A stretch of DNA of 64,000 bases from Guadua angustifolia (taxonomy: Eukaryota; Streptophyta; Magnoliopsida; Poales; Poaceae). Each line of letters starts with the position of its first letter. The first letter of the stretch is position 1. The stretch spans positions 47,154,200-47,218,199 of the forward strand of contig CM070517.1 of the NCBI GenBank assembly GCA_036346375.1, read 5' to 3'. Of this stretch, positions 11,173 to 22,499 are shown in pieces. The position numbers were made by a program, and so were the translations under genes. Below the pieces are notes generated by a model. The model did not search any database and was not told the DNA's origin. It was given only the letters and a program-made list of their open reading frames with translations.

Positions 11173-12743
11173 TGAAAGCATCTAGGCCCCCATGTGGTTA
11201 TGGTTTTGATAATTAATGACAATCACGCGAAAAAGACTAACGATGTTTGTGCAAGTGAGTTGGAAACAGGATAAATGTATTCCTCGAAAGATGTTGGATG
11301 GCTTCAAGTGCTAAAATGGAAGGAATACACGCAAAAGAAGCTAAAGAAGTGAAGGTATAAAATTTAGAAGTATTTTCTAGTCTTTTCACCGATCTCGGAG
11401 TTGGGAAAAAGATCGGGTTTTTAGGATAGTAGCCGTACTATCAAGGGGGACTTGATATGGGTCTTTGAATTTTGAAAGTGCATCAAATATGGCTAAATAG
11501 TTCATTTACTCAAACATGCATTCGAGAGAAAAATCAGATTCTGCATTTTGACTTAAGTCCGGCACTACCGCTGGGATGGAGCGGTAGTACCGCATTCGCG
11601 GTACTACCGGATGTTATATAGCGGTAGCAAAATTACAGAGAGTGTTTATTTGTCACTTCTTCGGATTTCCTAAGGGCCGGCACTACCGCTAGGGTAGAAG
11701 CGGTACATACCGGCGCTTCAATGGCGGTAGCTAAATTCCATGGGCTGATTTTCGCTTTTGTTTCCGAACCCACTTGGCGGCAAGACTATCAAGATGGATC
11801 GGCGGTAGTATCAAGATTTATGTACTACCGCACCTCGCCATGTAGCTTTTATCCGAGCGTTTCATTTTTCGGTTCAAAAGCGGTACTATCACACCCCAAG
11901 GGCGATAGTACCGCCATGAAGTTTTTGTAATCAGAACTGCCACGTGTCGCAGCATTTATTGCGCCAGATAGCCGTTATATCAGGTCTTGGTACTACTGCC
12001 CCTAGAGGGGTAGTACCGCCTTGGTGCAAAATCAGGTGAAGTGCAAATAACGGCTAGTTTGTGTGGGGTGGGTTATAAATACCCCCAATTGTATGTAGGG
12101 TGGTTGGTGACTCCATTGAATACATTCTAAGCTCTAGCAACTCTCTCCACTCTCTTGTGCATTGAATTCTTGATTCTTGAGTTTTGGAGAGCAACAAGTG
12201 AGTGCATTGCATTAGTGAGCCATATTGATTGCACTCTTGAGTTCAAGCCACGCCAAGTTTGTTACTCTTGAGGTTGCCGCCTCCTAGACGGCTTGAGGCG
12301 TGAGGCTCGGTGATCTTCACAAAGGAGGTTGTGTGAAGACCCAGGCGGTTGTGAAGGCACGGCTCGCCTACCCGAACGGGAAGAGCTATCGCTAGTGATC
12401 GGGAAGGCTCAAGCAAGTGGAGCCACTTGAAGGATTTCAAGCTACCTCAACGTGGAGTAGGGAGACCGCAAGTCTCCGAGACCACGGAAAAATTCTCTTG
12501 TCCATTAATTGTGGTTTGCTTATTTTTACTCGTGAAATTCTAGCAATTTGATTCTTGTGTGCTACTTGCTTAAGCAATTAATATACTTGCGTAGTGATAT
12601 TATCTTGTGATCACTAGAATTGTTAAGTATTAAATTCGGGAAAATTAGCACTTGTTCTTAGCAATCATTAAACCTGAATTTAGTGATATAAATTTTTAGA
12701 AAAGCCTATTCACCCCCCCTCTAGGCTCATCCTCGATCTTACA
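11173..12743 (+). repeat. 3' LTR of SIRE-type element
   Basis: 1571 bp, matching 914-2514. It differs by scattered CpG-type transitions (for example CACGTG/CACGCG, GCGC/ACGC) and small indels concentrated in the GGTAGTACCGC-rich block. A TATA-like GGGTTATAAATACCC lies near 12070-12085. The ORF 12243-12440 on the minus strand is a shadow. Confidence 0.93.
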
Positions 12744-14915
12744 CTAACATTTCCTTTCATTAAAAGAATGAAATTCCAACCTTATCTTAAATATTTTCAC
12801 ATACACAGATCCTTGCTGTTTTTAGGAACTTATTGCTGATTACATTATCATTTTGTGAGCCATTATGCTATTATGTTGCTAATGGCCCTAACAAGGTTAA
12901 GTAATGATTATGAAGCAATTAATCTAAATTGAGTTAAACATCAGATGATTTCACGTATTTGAGTTTATTATGATTCCAGAGACAACAAGAACTTATTTTA
13001 TAGTTATAAAAGTTATATTTTTCCATATGTGCTATAATGACCATAATAGGGTGTTTGTCCCATTTTAAATTTGAATGATTGTTCTGTGATTCAAGAATTG
13101 AATATTTTAGTATATTTGAATCCATCCTGATCTTAAAATCTCATGAATATTGATTTCATCACCTTATTACTTGTTATGCACAAATTCTCATTAAAACCAT
13201 ATTAGCACCATAATCAAGGTTTAAATTAATTAATGATCCTACACTTCAAAAACTAAATATTTTTACATATTTAGATTCTTCTCGATTTTAAATGAATATA
13301 CAAATTTGTTTCATCGGGATTGAATTAAAATTACGTAAGATATTCAAGATTGAAGATTCAAATGGTTGGAAAATGCCTAAAGAAATGGAAATACGTTTTC
13401 ATAAATTGAGAGGCGCCATTTGGCTCGTCTTCTTCTACCTCGTATGACAGACACGATGGCCCCAAATACAGAGCTTACAGTGAAGAGAGGATTGTTAGGG
13501 CTGGCGGGCGAGGGGTACTCGCTGGTCTCCTGAATGCGAGGGCATGGGGAGAATCAGCTCGGCGAGGAGAGTCTGGAGATGAAGTCGATTTGGCGGAAGA
13601 GGCACCGAAGCAGCGCGCCCACGAGCTCGGGGAGAGGCAGCAATGGCGGAAGGTCAAAAAAAGAAAGCAAGGTGTGAGAGCTCGAATTGGTAGCATGTAT
13701 AGCATCACGGGGTAACAAGGAGTTGATTTCACCTGCTAGCCGAAGCGGAGATGGACGGAGAAGCTTTGCCCACGGTGGCCGGCTTTGGAGAAGAAGGGCT
13801 CTCGGCGGCGGCGCTATTTCGCAACTAGGGTTCCAGGGGTAAGTGAGGGGTTTGACTCAGTGGAGTGTGGAGATGCTCTCTGCAAGAGGGATTTGGGAAT
13901 GATTGGCTCTAAGGCTCGGATTTTGCTTCGCGGCTTGGAGCGCAGAGGCTTCGGCAATGGAGGAAACGCAGGGAAATTTCTTGCGCTGGCTTGAGGAGAG
14001 GGAAGGAGAGGTGAGGGGGAATGAGGGAGAGGTCCCTTGCGAACGCTGGGAAGCAGCTTATAGCCAAGAATTGCATCGTGTGAGTGGGCTTCGTGGCAGC
14101 AATCGAGCTCGCCTGCGCTTCGAGCTTCGAGAGAATTCTTCATGGAGCGAACGGGTTGAAGAAGGCGATCGTTCAGCAGCTTGGGTCCAGTCCATTGTCA
14201 CGATCGAGCTTTCCATGGCGCCAACGAACGGAGAGGAGCAAAGGAAGAAGAGCTGATGGTGGAACCGAGCCCACATGGCGTTGAAGGCAAGAAATCGGCT
14301 TAAGGGTGGACTCGGGCAATTGCATTGAATCGGCATTAATTTCGCTTACTAACCCTTGCCAACAATTTTTCATACTTTTTGCACACTCTCCTTGGAAGTA
14401 GATGATCTCCAGAAAACATTTGAGATTCAAATAATTTGTGTATTATATACTAAAATCGACATCGCAATTTCTAGCTTTTTCGGGCTTCATTTTTAAATTT
14501 TGGAAAAGCATTAAATGACATTATAAATTTATAATATCTTTGCCAAAGGTAGATATTGCATTGAGGTTGTCATGATAAATTCTTCACTCCATTTGAGTTA
14601 TATATATATTTTATAAATTCGATTAATCGCATTGTTTTGATTTAAAAGTTGTCTTTTCATTTTATCTCTTCATTTCTTCATGCATAAAATTTTAATTGTT
14701 GGTGAAATGATTTACTTATATGCTCGTGGTTCTCATGGCAATTTTCTAAATTTTTACTTTTTATCTTTTTGCCTTTTCCTCTTTATTTGATTTATTATGC
14801 AATGCAAAACTCCAAGGAAATTCAAATAAAACCAATGATGCCAAGAAAACTCGAAACAATAATATTCAAATTTAAATTATTCATTTTCACTTTATTAAAT
14901 TTTTGGGATGTTACA
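12744..14915 (-). repeat. Proximal part of long Gypsy-type LTR copy A
   Basis: Continues the LTR of 1-913 after the Copia insertion. It ends on the plus strand in GGATGTTACA at 14915, so on the minus strand the LTR begins TGTAACATCC. The second copy begins TGTAACATCA at 58252 on the plus strand. Matching blocks include 13155-13215 with 59755-59815 and 14700-14900 with 58260-58480, all inverted. A GC-rich block (13430-14330) corresponds in position to 58740-59580 and produces many spurious ORFs, including 13814-14143 and 14058-14336. I regard none of these as genes. The right flank interrupts a TNP2 transposase gene, giving the insertion point. Confidence 0.82.
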
Positions 14916-14919
14916 ATAC

Positions 14920-16660
14920 CATCCTTTGTTTTACCCTTAATGTTGAGTAAGAGACCAATCACGCTGTCACGGACATTCTTCTCACGTGCATGACATCGAT
15001 GCAAAGGGCGTAACTTCTAGGTGCTCCCAAAGAAGGTAGGTCCCGAATATTGATCTCTTCTTCCACATGCTCTTTTCACGGTACTTGATTTACGCCCCTT
15101 TCCATACGCAACATCCAAATCCTTAACAATGTCATGAACATCTCTCCCGCTCAAACGCCTTGGAGTTGGACCATTTTCGCTCCTTCCATCGAAAAGTCGC
15201 TTCATCTTGCAATATGGGTGATTCCTCCGAAGGAACCTACTATGACGCATGTACACGGTTTTATGGGAGTGATTCACCATAAACTCTCGGTATCATCTAA
15301 GCAAAGGAGTGCGGGCTTTAGTTCCTTTTGTACTCGGCCCGACAGTTAGCAAGGGCAGGTAATCATTTATGGTGCAGAACAACAAGCAAAGGCAAAGTAA
15401 AGTTCTCTCGTTTGTACGCATCCCATCGTGTACCCAGAACCCACAAGTGTTTTAGATCTTCCACCAATGGAGCTAGGTACACATCAATATCGCTCCTGTG
15501 TTGTTTCGGTCCTTGGATAAGCATGCACAACATAATGTACTTCCACTTCATACACAACCAAGGAGGAAGGTTGTAGATACAGAGATTTACTGCCAAGTGC
15601 TATGCCTACGCTCATGTTACCGAAAGGATTCATTCCATCTCAGACTCAATCCAAACCTTATATTTCTTGATCCGCACCGAATTCTTGAAAGCTCCTGCCG
15701 ATGTTTCTCCACCGGATGGAATCAGCAGGTGCCTTAGCATTCCATCATTCTTACGCCTCAAAGTGCCAACGCAACAGCTTTTGCCTCCTTTGGGTTCGCA
15801 AACAAACGCTTCAAACGGGAATTACAGCAGATACCATGCCACCTTAGCAGAGGACCTTTTTCACCTCAATGCTCTCGCCATCATCATCTGAATGACTCTT
15901 ACGCTTGTAACGGATGCGTTGCACACGGACATATATGCAAGTTTGTGTACTCTTTGCGGTCTACAGATACAATCGTTTGGACATGCATGTATTCTTTCTA
16001 CTTCCATTCCCAAGGGACAAAGAACACGCTTGGCTTTGTAGGTGCTTGTCGGCAACTCGCTTCCCTCTCGAAGCATGTCCGCCAATATACGTAATAACAT
16101 TGTGAAACTCTTTGTCGGACCAACCGTTGCTTGCCTTCAATTTGAGTAGTTGAAGCACGGATGATAACCTTGTGTATTTCAACTTGCACCCGCGAACAAA
16201 GATTTCTCCGAGTCCTCCATTAAGCCCTCGAACCGCCCATATTCCTGTTATCAAGGTTTCTTCTCGCATCGCGTAGCATCTCGATCCAAATTGTCATTGT
16301 GCAACCTCGTCCTCATCGGAAGCACAATCGATATGATCATCCGACATATTATTGACATCGCCGATTTATATTAACACTACTTGTCGCTTCAGTATATTAT
16401 GCTCTTCGCCATGATCGTCCAACATGTATAGCCCCTTCGAATCAAGTGTGCTTCGATCTGCTATTGAGTTTCAAACATCTTCAGATTTTCACAATCAATG
16501 CACGGACATGACATGAATTGCACCCCTTATTAAACATATCCTCCTCTGCAGCTCTTTTGAAAGTGGAGACGCCATTAAGGTACTCAAGACTCAGACGGTT
16601 CTCAACAGACATCCATTTCGATCCATCTACGCTACACATGTAACACTTAGTGTTAAATAT
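14920..16660 (-). pseudogene. TNP2-like CACTA transposase, fragmented
   Basis: Read on the minus strand from high to low coordinates. A transposase-associated domain comes first (GSKWMSVENRLSLEYLNGV, about 16640-16500). Next is the zinc-like motif region ELPTSTYKAKRVLCPLGMEV then RIHACPNDCI (about 16060-15980). LPPWLCMKWKYIMLCMLI, GPKQHRSDIDVYLAPLVEDL and LWVLGTRWDAY follow at about 15575-15410, in the region corresponding to the DDE catalytic core. HKTVYMRHSRFLRRNHPYCK is at about 15265-15205, and EKNVRDSVIGLLLNIKGKTK at about 14985-14925. The order matches CACTA TNP2 proteins. Frameshifts and stops separate the pieces, and the C-terminus is removed by the LTR inserted at 14915. In an intact element the protein would bind the element ends and cut and paste it. 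Confidence 0.85.
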
Positions 16661-16689
16661 TATGCACTGTGTAGTGCGATGCACACATT

Positions 16690-17309
16690 CTTAAACTAAT
16701 TATGCAATTACATACCTTAATTACATCACAAAGAAATAATTAACACAATTCAAATTAATCTTCAATATAATAATGAAATTAGAACCCATTACTAACCTTA
16801 TATCACCAAAAGACTTGAATTGATCTATAAGCTAGATCTAAACAATCTTTAAATTCTATCCTTAACAAGCTAGCTAGCTACATCATGATCGAATATTATA
16901 TTATGCAAATAGAACCATTACTAGCTAACCTTATTCATCAAACAACCAACACATGGTTCTACAAGATAGATCTAAAAAAATCATCAAATTCCTTCCTTAT
17001 CAAGATAGATGTTGAATATAATGCAATTAAAACACAAGACTAACCAAATATCACAAACAACATATGGATCCAGCTACAATTAAACTAGATCTAATCAAAC
17101 AATCTTTAAATTAATTTCGTCCTAACAAACCCAGATATTGAATTCGATGCGCATGCAATTAGAGAACTCATTACTAACCTTAGATCACCAAAATCAAATG
17201 AATCTAATATCACCCTTCAAATCAATGGCTTTCTTTCAAAAATCGCCTCACTTCCACAACAGCCACTTAGCATAGAAACCAAACCCTATAAACGAAGTGG
17301 ATGGATCGA
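16690..17309. other. AT-rich non-coding interior of CACTA element 1
   Basis: No ORF or motif that I recognise. Repetitive AT-rich phrases (AACAATCTTTAAATT, AAATAGAACC, TAGATCTA) recur at roughly 100-130 bp spacing, suggesting weak internal tandem duplication. Confidence 0.5.
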
Positions 17310-17697
17310 GGCTCTGTTTTTACGGAGACGGTATTATCACGACGGTTTTATATTACAGACGTCGTGATACAAGAATATCGCAGACGGTTTCTAAATATAA
17401 CCGTGCAGTAATGATTATCAGATATTACGACGGTTATGTTATATAACCGTCAGGAAATCACTGACGGTTTTACTTGAAACCGCTCGTAATGAGTATCAGA
17501 GCTATCACAGCACGGTTATATTTAGAAACCGCTCAGTGATATTTTTGTATCACGCATTTACTGTAATATAAAACCGCTCAGGATATATGCATCGACGGTT
17601 TGAGTACATAACCGCTCAGTGATGTTCCATATTACGACGGTTTTTCAAAACCGCCTCGTGATCGCAAGGCGTCGATATAAGCCTCGCTGTAGTAGTG
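17310..17697 (-). repeat. Subterminal repeats and terminus of CACTA element 1
   Basis: About ten degenerate copies in both orientations of an ACGGTT/AACCGT core with TATAACCG and TTTATATTA context, ending in the terminal CACTACTACAG (reverse complement at 17687-17697). Subterminal repeat arrays of this type are the expected binding sites for the element's DNA-binding protein. Confidence 0.8.
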
Positions 17698-18299
17698 GTT
17701 CTTGCTTTGTGTCGTTCTTTTCAAACCCTCCTCGTCTGGCGCCAAATAGTAGTTTTGACTCTGCCTTGTACGGTAGAATCACTTTTCATCTATGTACACG
17801 ATGTTGTACATACCATGAAAAGTTGATTCTTGTGGCAAGCTAATTGGGTCAATCATTGATAGACAAAAATAAACCCTAGCCTTTTTGTTAGCTTCGATCA
17901 ACGTAAATTTAATCGCATTTGTGTGCCGCCTTAACTTGCCATCTTTCATCCATTGAAACAATGTGGTCTTCGACATATGTAGCTCATTAGCTAGATCTTT
18001 GAGAGTTGTTCTACTCCACAATGGCACTTGTTTAATAGTTTCGGGATCAACCATTATTTTCTTGCGGCCACAATTTTTTGGCCTCTTGCTCAACACTCCG
18101 TGTAATTCACCACCATGCTTTCCATTGTATCATATCCTTTGCACAACTCTCAACGGCATGCCTATTTCATTAGCAACGGTCTTAGTGACACCATGCTTTA
18201 ATATGCCAAAGCTTGTTCTCTCTAGAAGCATGGTGTAAACCATCTGTCGCTCTTCATCGGTGTATTGTTTCCTCCTTCCTTCATCTGGATTTACAAAAC

Positions 18300-18570
18300 G
18301 AGAATTACAACTTGAACTAGAACATGTTACTGGAATTAGAACATGAATTAGAACTTCAATTAGAACATGCTAGTAACGTGACATGCTTATCATCTGACCA
18401 CTAGAATTAGAACTTGAATTAGAACATGCTAGTAACGTGCCATGCTTATCATCTGACCATTAGAATTAGAACTTATTAGAACATGCTAGTAACGTGCCAT
18501 GCTTATCATCCGACCACTAGAATTAGAACTTGAATTAGAAAAAGAATTAGAACGTGCTAGTAATGACTTA
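18300..18570. repeat. Tandem repeats with GAATTAGAAC core
   Basis: About three copies of a 60-70 bp unit containing TAGAACATGCTAGTAACGTG, CCATGCTTATCATCTGACCA and then ATTAGAATTAGAACTT. Shorter GAATTAGAACTT iterations flank it. It lies inside the mariner-like gene. Confidence 0.85.
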
Positions 18571-18589
18571 TGCTATGGCCATCCTGTTG

Positions 18590-18780
18590 GGCAACACCTT
18601 CCTCGTCGGCATGGGCATCACCTCCCTCATATCCATGAGCATCATCCCCCACCTCGCCATGCACGGCGCCATCACCAATCATCTCACCGTGCACGGCATC
18701 ACCTCCCTCTTCACCATGCACGGCATCACCAATCACCTCACCATGCATGGCATCACCTCCCTGCTGGGCGGATGGTTAGA
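18590..18780. repeat. Short repeats with GCACGGCATCACC core
   Basis: At least five degenerate copies of a 20-30 bp unit (CATGCACGGCATCACC, CAATCATCTCACC). On the minus strand they translate as a His/Glu/Gly/Asp repeat that probably belongs to the mariner-like protein; the plus-strand ORF is a shadow. Confidence 0.7.
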
Positions 18781-19065
18781 TTAAGCATATGAGCATGCAG
18801 TTGTGTACGTACAAGCTTATGAGAATGTATGACTATATGGATCGAGTAGCATACATACCAGAGCGAAGGTGCTGGCGTCGACGGTGCTAGACGCCCAAGC
18901 AACATCATCTCCACCGAGCATGGCATGACAACTACCTGCGAGCCCGAGCCAGCCATGGTCGACGTTGAGGCTAGCACCGCGACAGCGCCCAGTAAGCCCC
19001 AGCCATGCGCGCTTGCAACCTGCGAGTCCTAGCCTGGTGCACCCACATTCTACGTCGAATGTAGC

Positions 19066-19501
19066 TAGGGATGGCAACGGGTCCGGGTACCTCTGGGTCC
19101 AGCCTCCGTGGACCCGGACCCGGACCCGGAGTCAATCACGGGTCCAAACTCGGACCCGGACCCGATGGGTACCCGGACCCGTTACCATGACTTAAGGTGT
19201 GTATGCATGAGGTATTCAAATAAAATGAAAAAAAAGGCTAGAATGGGGCTTGAACACAAGACCTTTTTGATTCAATCACAAGGTTCCTTCCATTGAGCTA
19301 TGGTGTGACTTGTGACAAGGGTGCGTACTAATCTATTTGAGCTCACCTCACCTCACCTTCTCTAGTAACGAGTCCGAGTCTGGGTACCCACGGGTCCAAA
19401 ATGAGACCCAGACCTAGACCCGGACCCGGATCCGGACCCGAAATAATATACCCGTAGGTCCAAATTTGGACCCGGACCCACAGGTATTTTTGCCATCCCT
19501 A
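19066..19501. mobile_element. Non-autonomous hAT-like element with GGACCCGG repeats
   Basis: 436 bp bounded by inverted ends TAGGGATGGCAA and TTGCCATCCCTA, with a perfect 8-bp target duplication AATGTAGC (19058-19065 and 19502-19509). An 8-bp duplication and this terminus are typical of hAT elements. Both halves carry runs of GGGTCCGGGT and GGACCCGGACCC, giving long hairpin potential. No transposase is present. Confidence 0.88.
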
Positions 19502-19860
19502 AATGTAGCACCACGACCATGACCGAGGACACGACCTACGTCGAATGTACCACCACGACCATGGCTGCGAGCCCTAGCTTGCCACGGCCACGACTCACTG
19601 GAAGACCAGTACCGGTGACAAAACCATCACCGTGGCCGAGCACAGCTTGTGTAGCTTGCTCTTCTCCCTCTGTTCGTGTAAACAAAAGAAGCAAATGGTG
19701 AGCAGGCCAAGAACTTCAAACAAATTTGAATTGGCAAAAACACACCTTCGCCGCTAGGATCATCGGACACCAGATTGGAGCTTAATTCGATGAAAGGATG
19801 ACTCTCGTGCTTAGTGTTGTCCTCCCATATTATCAGTTCATTTAGGTCTATATTCTTCAT

Positions 19861-20144
19861 AGAAAAAGATAAGATGAGGCATCGTGGTTGATCAAGAGCG
19901 GTCTTCTCTTTATACTCATTTTTTGGGCACCAAGAATGACATCTAAATAGAATTTTTACAAGTATGCCATGCAAAATTATGCAACTGAATTTGAAGTTTT
20001 GTGTTTTTTACATGGTGCCGCGCGAGGGACAAGGCATGCAGCCCTGCATGCATGCGCGAGGAAGAAGGCATGCGCGCATTTAACGTCATTAGCCTTAATT
20101 ACCGCCAATTAATTAGGGGCAAATCTAGAAAACTAATAAACCAC
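19861..20144. other. Short flank between mariner-like gene and CACTA element 2
   Basis: Presumed 5' flank of the mariner-like gene, AT-rich. I see a GCATGC-rich cluster near 20035-20075 but no clear terminal repeat of the mariner element. CAC at 20142-20144 is the target copy of CACTA element 2. Confidence 0.4.
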
Positions 20145-20460
20145 CACTACTAGAAATCCGGGCTTTTGCCACGAAACTTTTTACAACACCATAAATTCTG
20201 TTGCATTAGAGTGGTGTTATTGCCTCGATTTGGAAAATTGTGGCGTCGTCCAATATATTACCACGAATCATCGTGCGCTGCGATATTGTTAATCGTCGTG
20301 GCAAAAGGTTGGTCGATTGCAACAAAAAATAAAATCATTGCATTAAATAATATTTTATTGCCACGGGTAAATTTTGTTGTTATAATATTTTATTTCGTGG
20401 CGATTTTTAATTTTATAGCCACGATTTCTTTTTACGTGGCAATAAGTCTACATATGGGTC
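20145..20460 (+). repeat. Left terminus and subterminal repeats of CACTA element 2
   Basis: The terminal CACTACTAG is followed by repeated GCCACGA, TTGCAAC and CGTGGCAA words in both orientations. The ORF 20166-20528 runs through these and is not a gene. Confidence 0.82.
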
Positions 20461-21240
20461 ATGACATGTATCGGACGAATCTTGTAGATTCAGCCCAGCC
20501 CATGCAGCCCATGTTCTTCTTCTCCTGAGTTCCTGGCCCTATTCTACGCCTGTGATGTGCGGACCGCTTGCCCGGCTTGAGCCCCCATCGTGTATTTTCT
20601 ACCCACCTCCCCCGGTGGGCTAGCGTGAAATGGTTTGCTCATTATTATATTTTAGCCATTCACTAATTGTTTTACTTTTGTCTCTAGGACTTCTTATGAT
20701 CTTTCCAACTAGTTTGTGCTTTACACCATTTTTGTGTCAATCGAACAAAAAATTAATTTATTTATTTGAAGAAAAAATTGTTAGGATTCGTACATTGTAG
20801 AACCTTGATTGTATATACTTAGAATTCAGTTCTCTGCTTATTAAATGCAAAGCTTTAATGTATACGTGTCTTTGGTTGTTTTTCATGCAGGAAGCAATTA
20901 GACAGTTTGTTAGTAATTTCTTGCACATTGATTGATAAGCCTTGGAAGCATGGCACATGATGATAGGAGTTGGATGCGCATGGATAAGGCATCAGATGAG
21001 TCCAGTGCTTCTATTAGCCCATGGTTCATGTATACATTTATATTTGAACAATGTTTGGTTTCAAGTGAAGTGGAGCTGTTTCTTCCTAGATCTCTGTTAC
21101 TGTTGAACAAAATTCTAATTTTAGGACCTTTTTTCCTCACAACACTTCCTGTATGTAGTGCTACCAGTGTATACCCTACAACAATCATGCTATCATTTTT
21201 TTTCGGTTCAAAAGCAAGAGATAAGCACTTAAAAGTTAAT
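20461..21240. other. Non-coding interior of CACTA element 2
   Basis: Contains intron-like T-rich stretches and an exon-like start at 20950 (MAHDDRSWMRMDKASDESS). That start vaguely resembles the beginning of CACTA transposase-associated domains, but it lasts only about 30 residues before losing character. No firm assignment. Confidence 0.35.
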
Positions 21241-21249
21241 CTCTACTCT

Positions 21250-21560
21250 TCTAAATTAGCGCTTGGGGCAGCGGTCCCTTCTACGTAACAACCCCCACCC
21301 CCACCCACCCCGGCGCAAGAAAATCCCCGCCTCACCGTCGCAATCCTCATTTGGTGACCTAAATCGTGGCTCCTCCGCTCCACTGCCCCTCCACGCAGCG
21401 CGCCAGCGCCTCCCCTCCACGCCACGCATCTCGGCCCACGACGGCGGCGGTGACGCTCTCTCAAGTTAGCCTCCTCTTCCTTCTCCTCCGCCACCTCTTC
21501 CTCCTATTTCCAGGGGTTGGCAACCTCAACTTTTCTCGAATCTGTGCTATCCAGAGATAG
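21250..21560 (+). pseudogene. GC-rich captured first-exon-like fragment
   Basis: A sudden GC-rich island inside AT-rich CACTA DNA, with CCCCCACCC runs, Ser/Pro/Arg-rich frames and a pyrimidine-rich leader look. It resembles the 5' part of a grass gene. Overlapping ORFs on both strands (21243-21494 minus, 21366-21560 plus) have no recognisable domain, so the strand is uncertain. Confidence 0.4.
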
Positions 21561-22159
21561 AGAGGAGAGGAGAAGATGGCCAGCATCTTGCATCAAGGCC
21601 ACCCGCCATCGCTTTGGGCTCGATTAGAACTTGAGTCAAGGCCAGCCACGGTCAGGGATCTTTGATTTTGCTCCTTGTCTTTGGAGGAGCTCCACTGAGG
21701 TAATTAACCTTCACCAACCCTCTCGGCTGTCCTAGATTGTGTTTCGATGTGGTTTATCTCAGAGAAACATGTATCTATTCGATCTTCTTGCGCCTTGATG
21801 CTTTTCATGTTTAGATTACATCCCAAAGTACCAAGATCGATCTATTAAATTCACTTTTTCTACTTGATTTGAGATTATCACCAATGTAATCGAATTTAAT
21901 ATTTGTGTTTGGTGGCAAAATGAGTTCGAGAAGGGTGAAGGGTGCTTCAAATTAAAAGGAGGGAAGAGGATGACAACATGATGCTTTATATTTTGCCTAC
22001 TTAACATCTATTATCTAGTAGTGAATAAAGTGAAAAAAAACCAAGGCATACATCGAGGCTACCCGGCAGAGAGCGGCTTAAGGAAATCCTTGAAGGACAT
22101 GAAACGGATTGTCAAGTTGCATTCCTCATGGACATGAAACATGATGCTTTTTATTTTGC

Positions 22160-22470
22160 CAAGGTACTGAAGTGTGAATGTTGACCAAGCAGCTAGAGCA
22201 CCACCAATATATAAGTAATCTGTGATCTGAGAAGGACATTCAGTGCTTGCAGCATCAGAAATCAATGATATTCTCTCAAGAATGTGCTCAAGTCGAACCT
22301 AAAAACAGAATTGCATGTTATGTTCAATTACTGTAATATAATTAGTTACCAGACAGGTTGGGTACATTTCGACTACCTTTAACTCGTAGGCATCAACAGC
22401 AATGCTATTATCTATCCCTTCAAAGAAGTCTGTGTTAAAATTGTTGTCTTGACACAATTTCACAACATCA
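22160..22470 (-). pseudogene. Captured exons resembling the PHS1-type dual-specificity phosphatase
   Basis: Two exon-like blocks on the minus strand. The upstream block (about 22463-22377) reads LRTDVVKLCQDNNFNTDFFE ... VDAYELK and ends at a GT donor. The downstream block (22298 to about 22162) follows a TTTTTAG acceptor and reads VRLEHILERI ... ECPSQITDYLYIGGALAAW ... STFTLQYLG. The second block matches the start of a dual-specificity phosphatase fold, and the junction fits plant PHS1 (propyzamide-hypersensitive 1, a microtubule-associated phosphatase). The catalytic CX5R loop would lie further downstream and is absent, so no active enzyme can be made. The assignment rests on recalled family motifs; a database search is needed. 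Confidence 0.6.
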
Positions 22471-22499
22471 GTCCTGAGCACATCACTTCATTGTTCTAT

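Larger units (their letters stand above)
914..12743 (+). mobile_element. Complete SIRE/Maximus-type Ty1-Copia retrotransposon
   Basis: An 11.8-kb LTR retrotransposon with direct LTRs (914-2514 and 11173-12743), both starting TGAAAGCATC and ending TCTTACA. It is flanked by a perfect 5-bp duplication CTAAC (909-913, 12744-12748). Order inside: primer site, gag, protease-integrase-reverse transcriptase-RNase H, long spacer, third ORF, purine tract. The Copia order (integrase before reverse transcriptase), the large gag, the long LTRs and the extra downstream ORF fit the SIRE (Maximus/Opie/Ji) lineage. It sits inside another LTR, so it is younger than that LTR. The LTRs remain closely alike apart from small indels and CpG-type transitions, which suggests fairly recent insertion. 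Pol is broken, so this copy could move only with help from another element. Confidence 0.95.
14916..17697 (-). mobile_element. CACTA (En/Spm) element 1, one end and transposase
   Basis: The minus strand begins at 17697 with CACTACTACAGCGAGGC, a CACTA terminus. Subterminal repeats of the ACGGTT/AACCGT type follow (17310-17697), then an AT-rich stretch, then a TNP2-like transposase reading towards lower coordinates until it is cut by the Gypsy LTR at 14915. The rest of the element lies beyond the left edge of the window. On its right the element interrupts the mariner-like transposase gene at 17698, with GTT as the candidate 3-bp target copy. Confidence 0.85.
17698..19860 (-). pseudogene. Mariner-like (Tc1/mariner, Osmar-type) transposase gene, interrupted
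   Basis: On the minus strand. The candidate start at 19860-19858 gives MKNIDLNELIIWEDN, an acidic N-terminus seen in plant mariner proteins, with a likely intron donor near 19745. A repetitive acidic/His segment (GDAVHGEEGGDAVHGE) lies at about 18750-18560. The DNA-binding part follows at 18290-17880: YTDEERQMVYTMLLERT, KRPKNCGRKK, LANELHMSKTTLFQWMKDG and LRRHTNAIKFTLIEANKKAR. The first catalytic aspartate is in NIVYIDEKWFY near 17790. The gene stops at 17698, where the CACTA element was inserted. A stop and frame breaks are present. A hAT-type element (19066-19501) lies within it as well. An intact protein would cut at TA sites and could mobilise Stowaway-like MITEs such as the one at 26987. 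Confidence 0.8.

Noticed and set aside
13475..14430. Several ORFs of 85-117 residues
   Set aside because: Same GC-rich part of long LTR copy A; mutually overlapping, no domains.
20949..21288. A CACTA transposase start (MAHDDRSWM)
   Set aside because: Similarity to the transposase-associated domain lasts only a few residues and no further TNP2 sequence follows; not enough to call.
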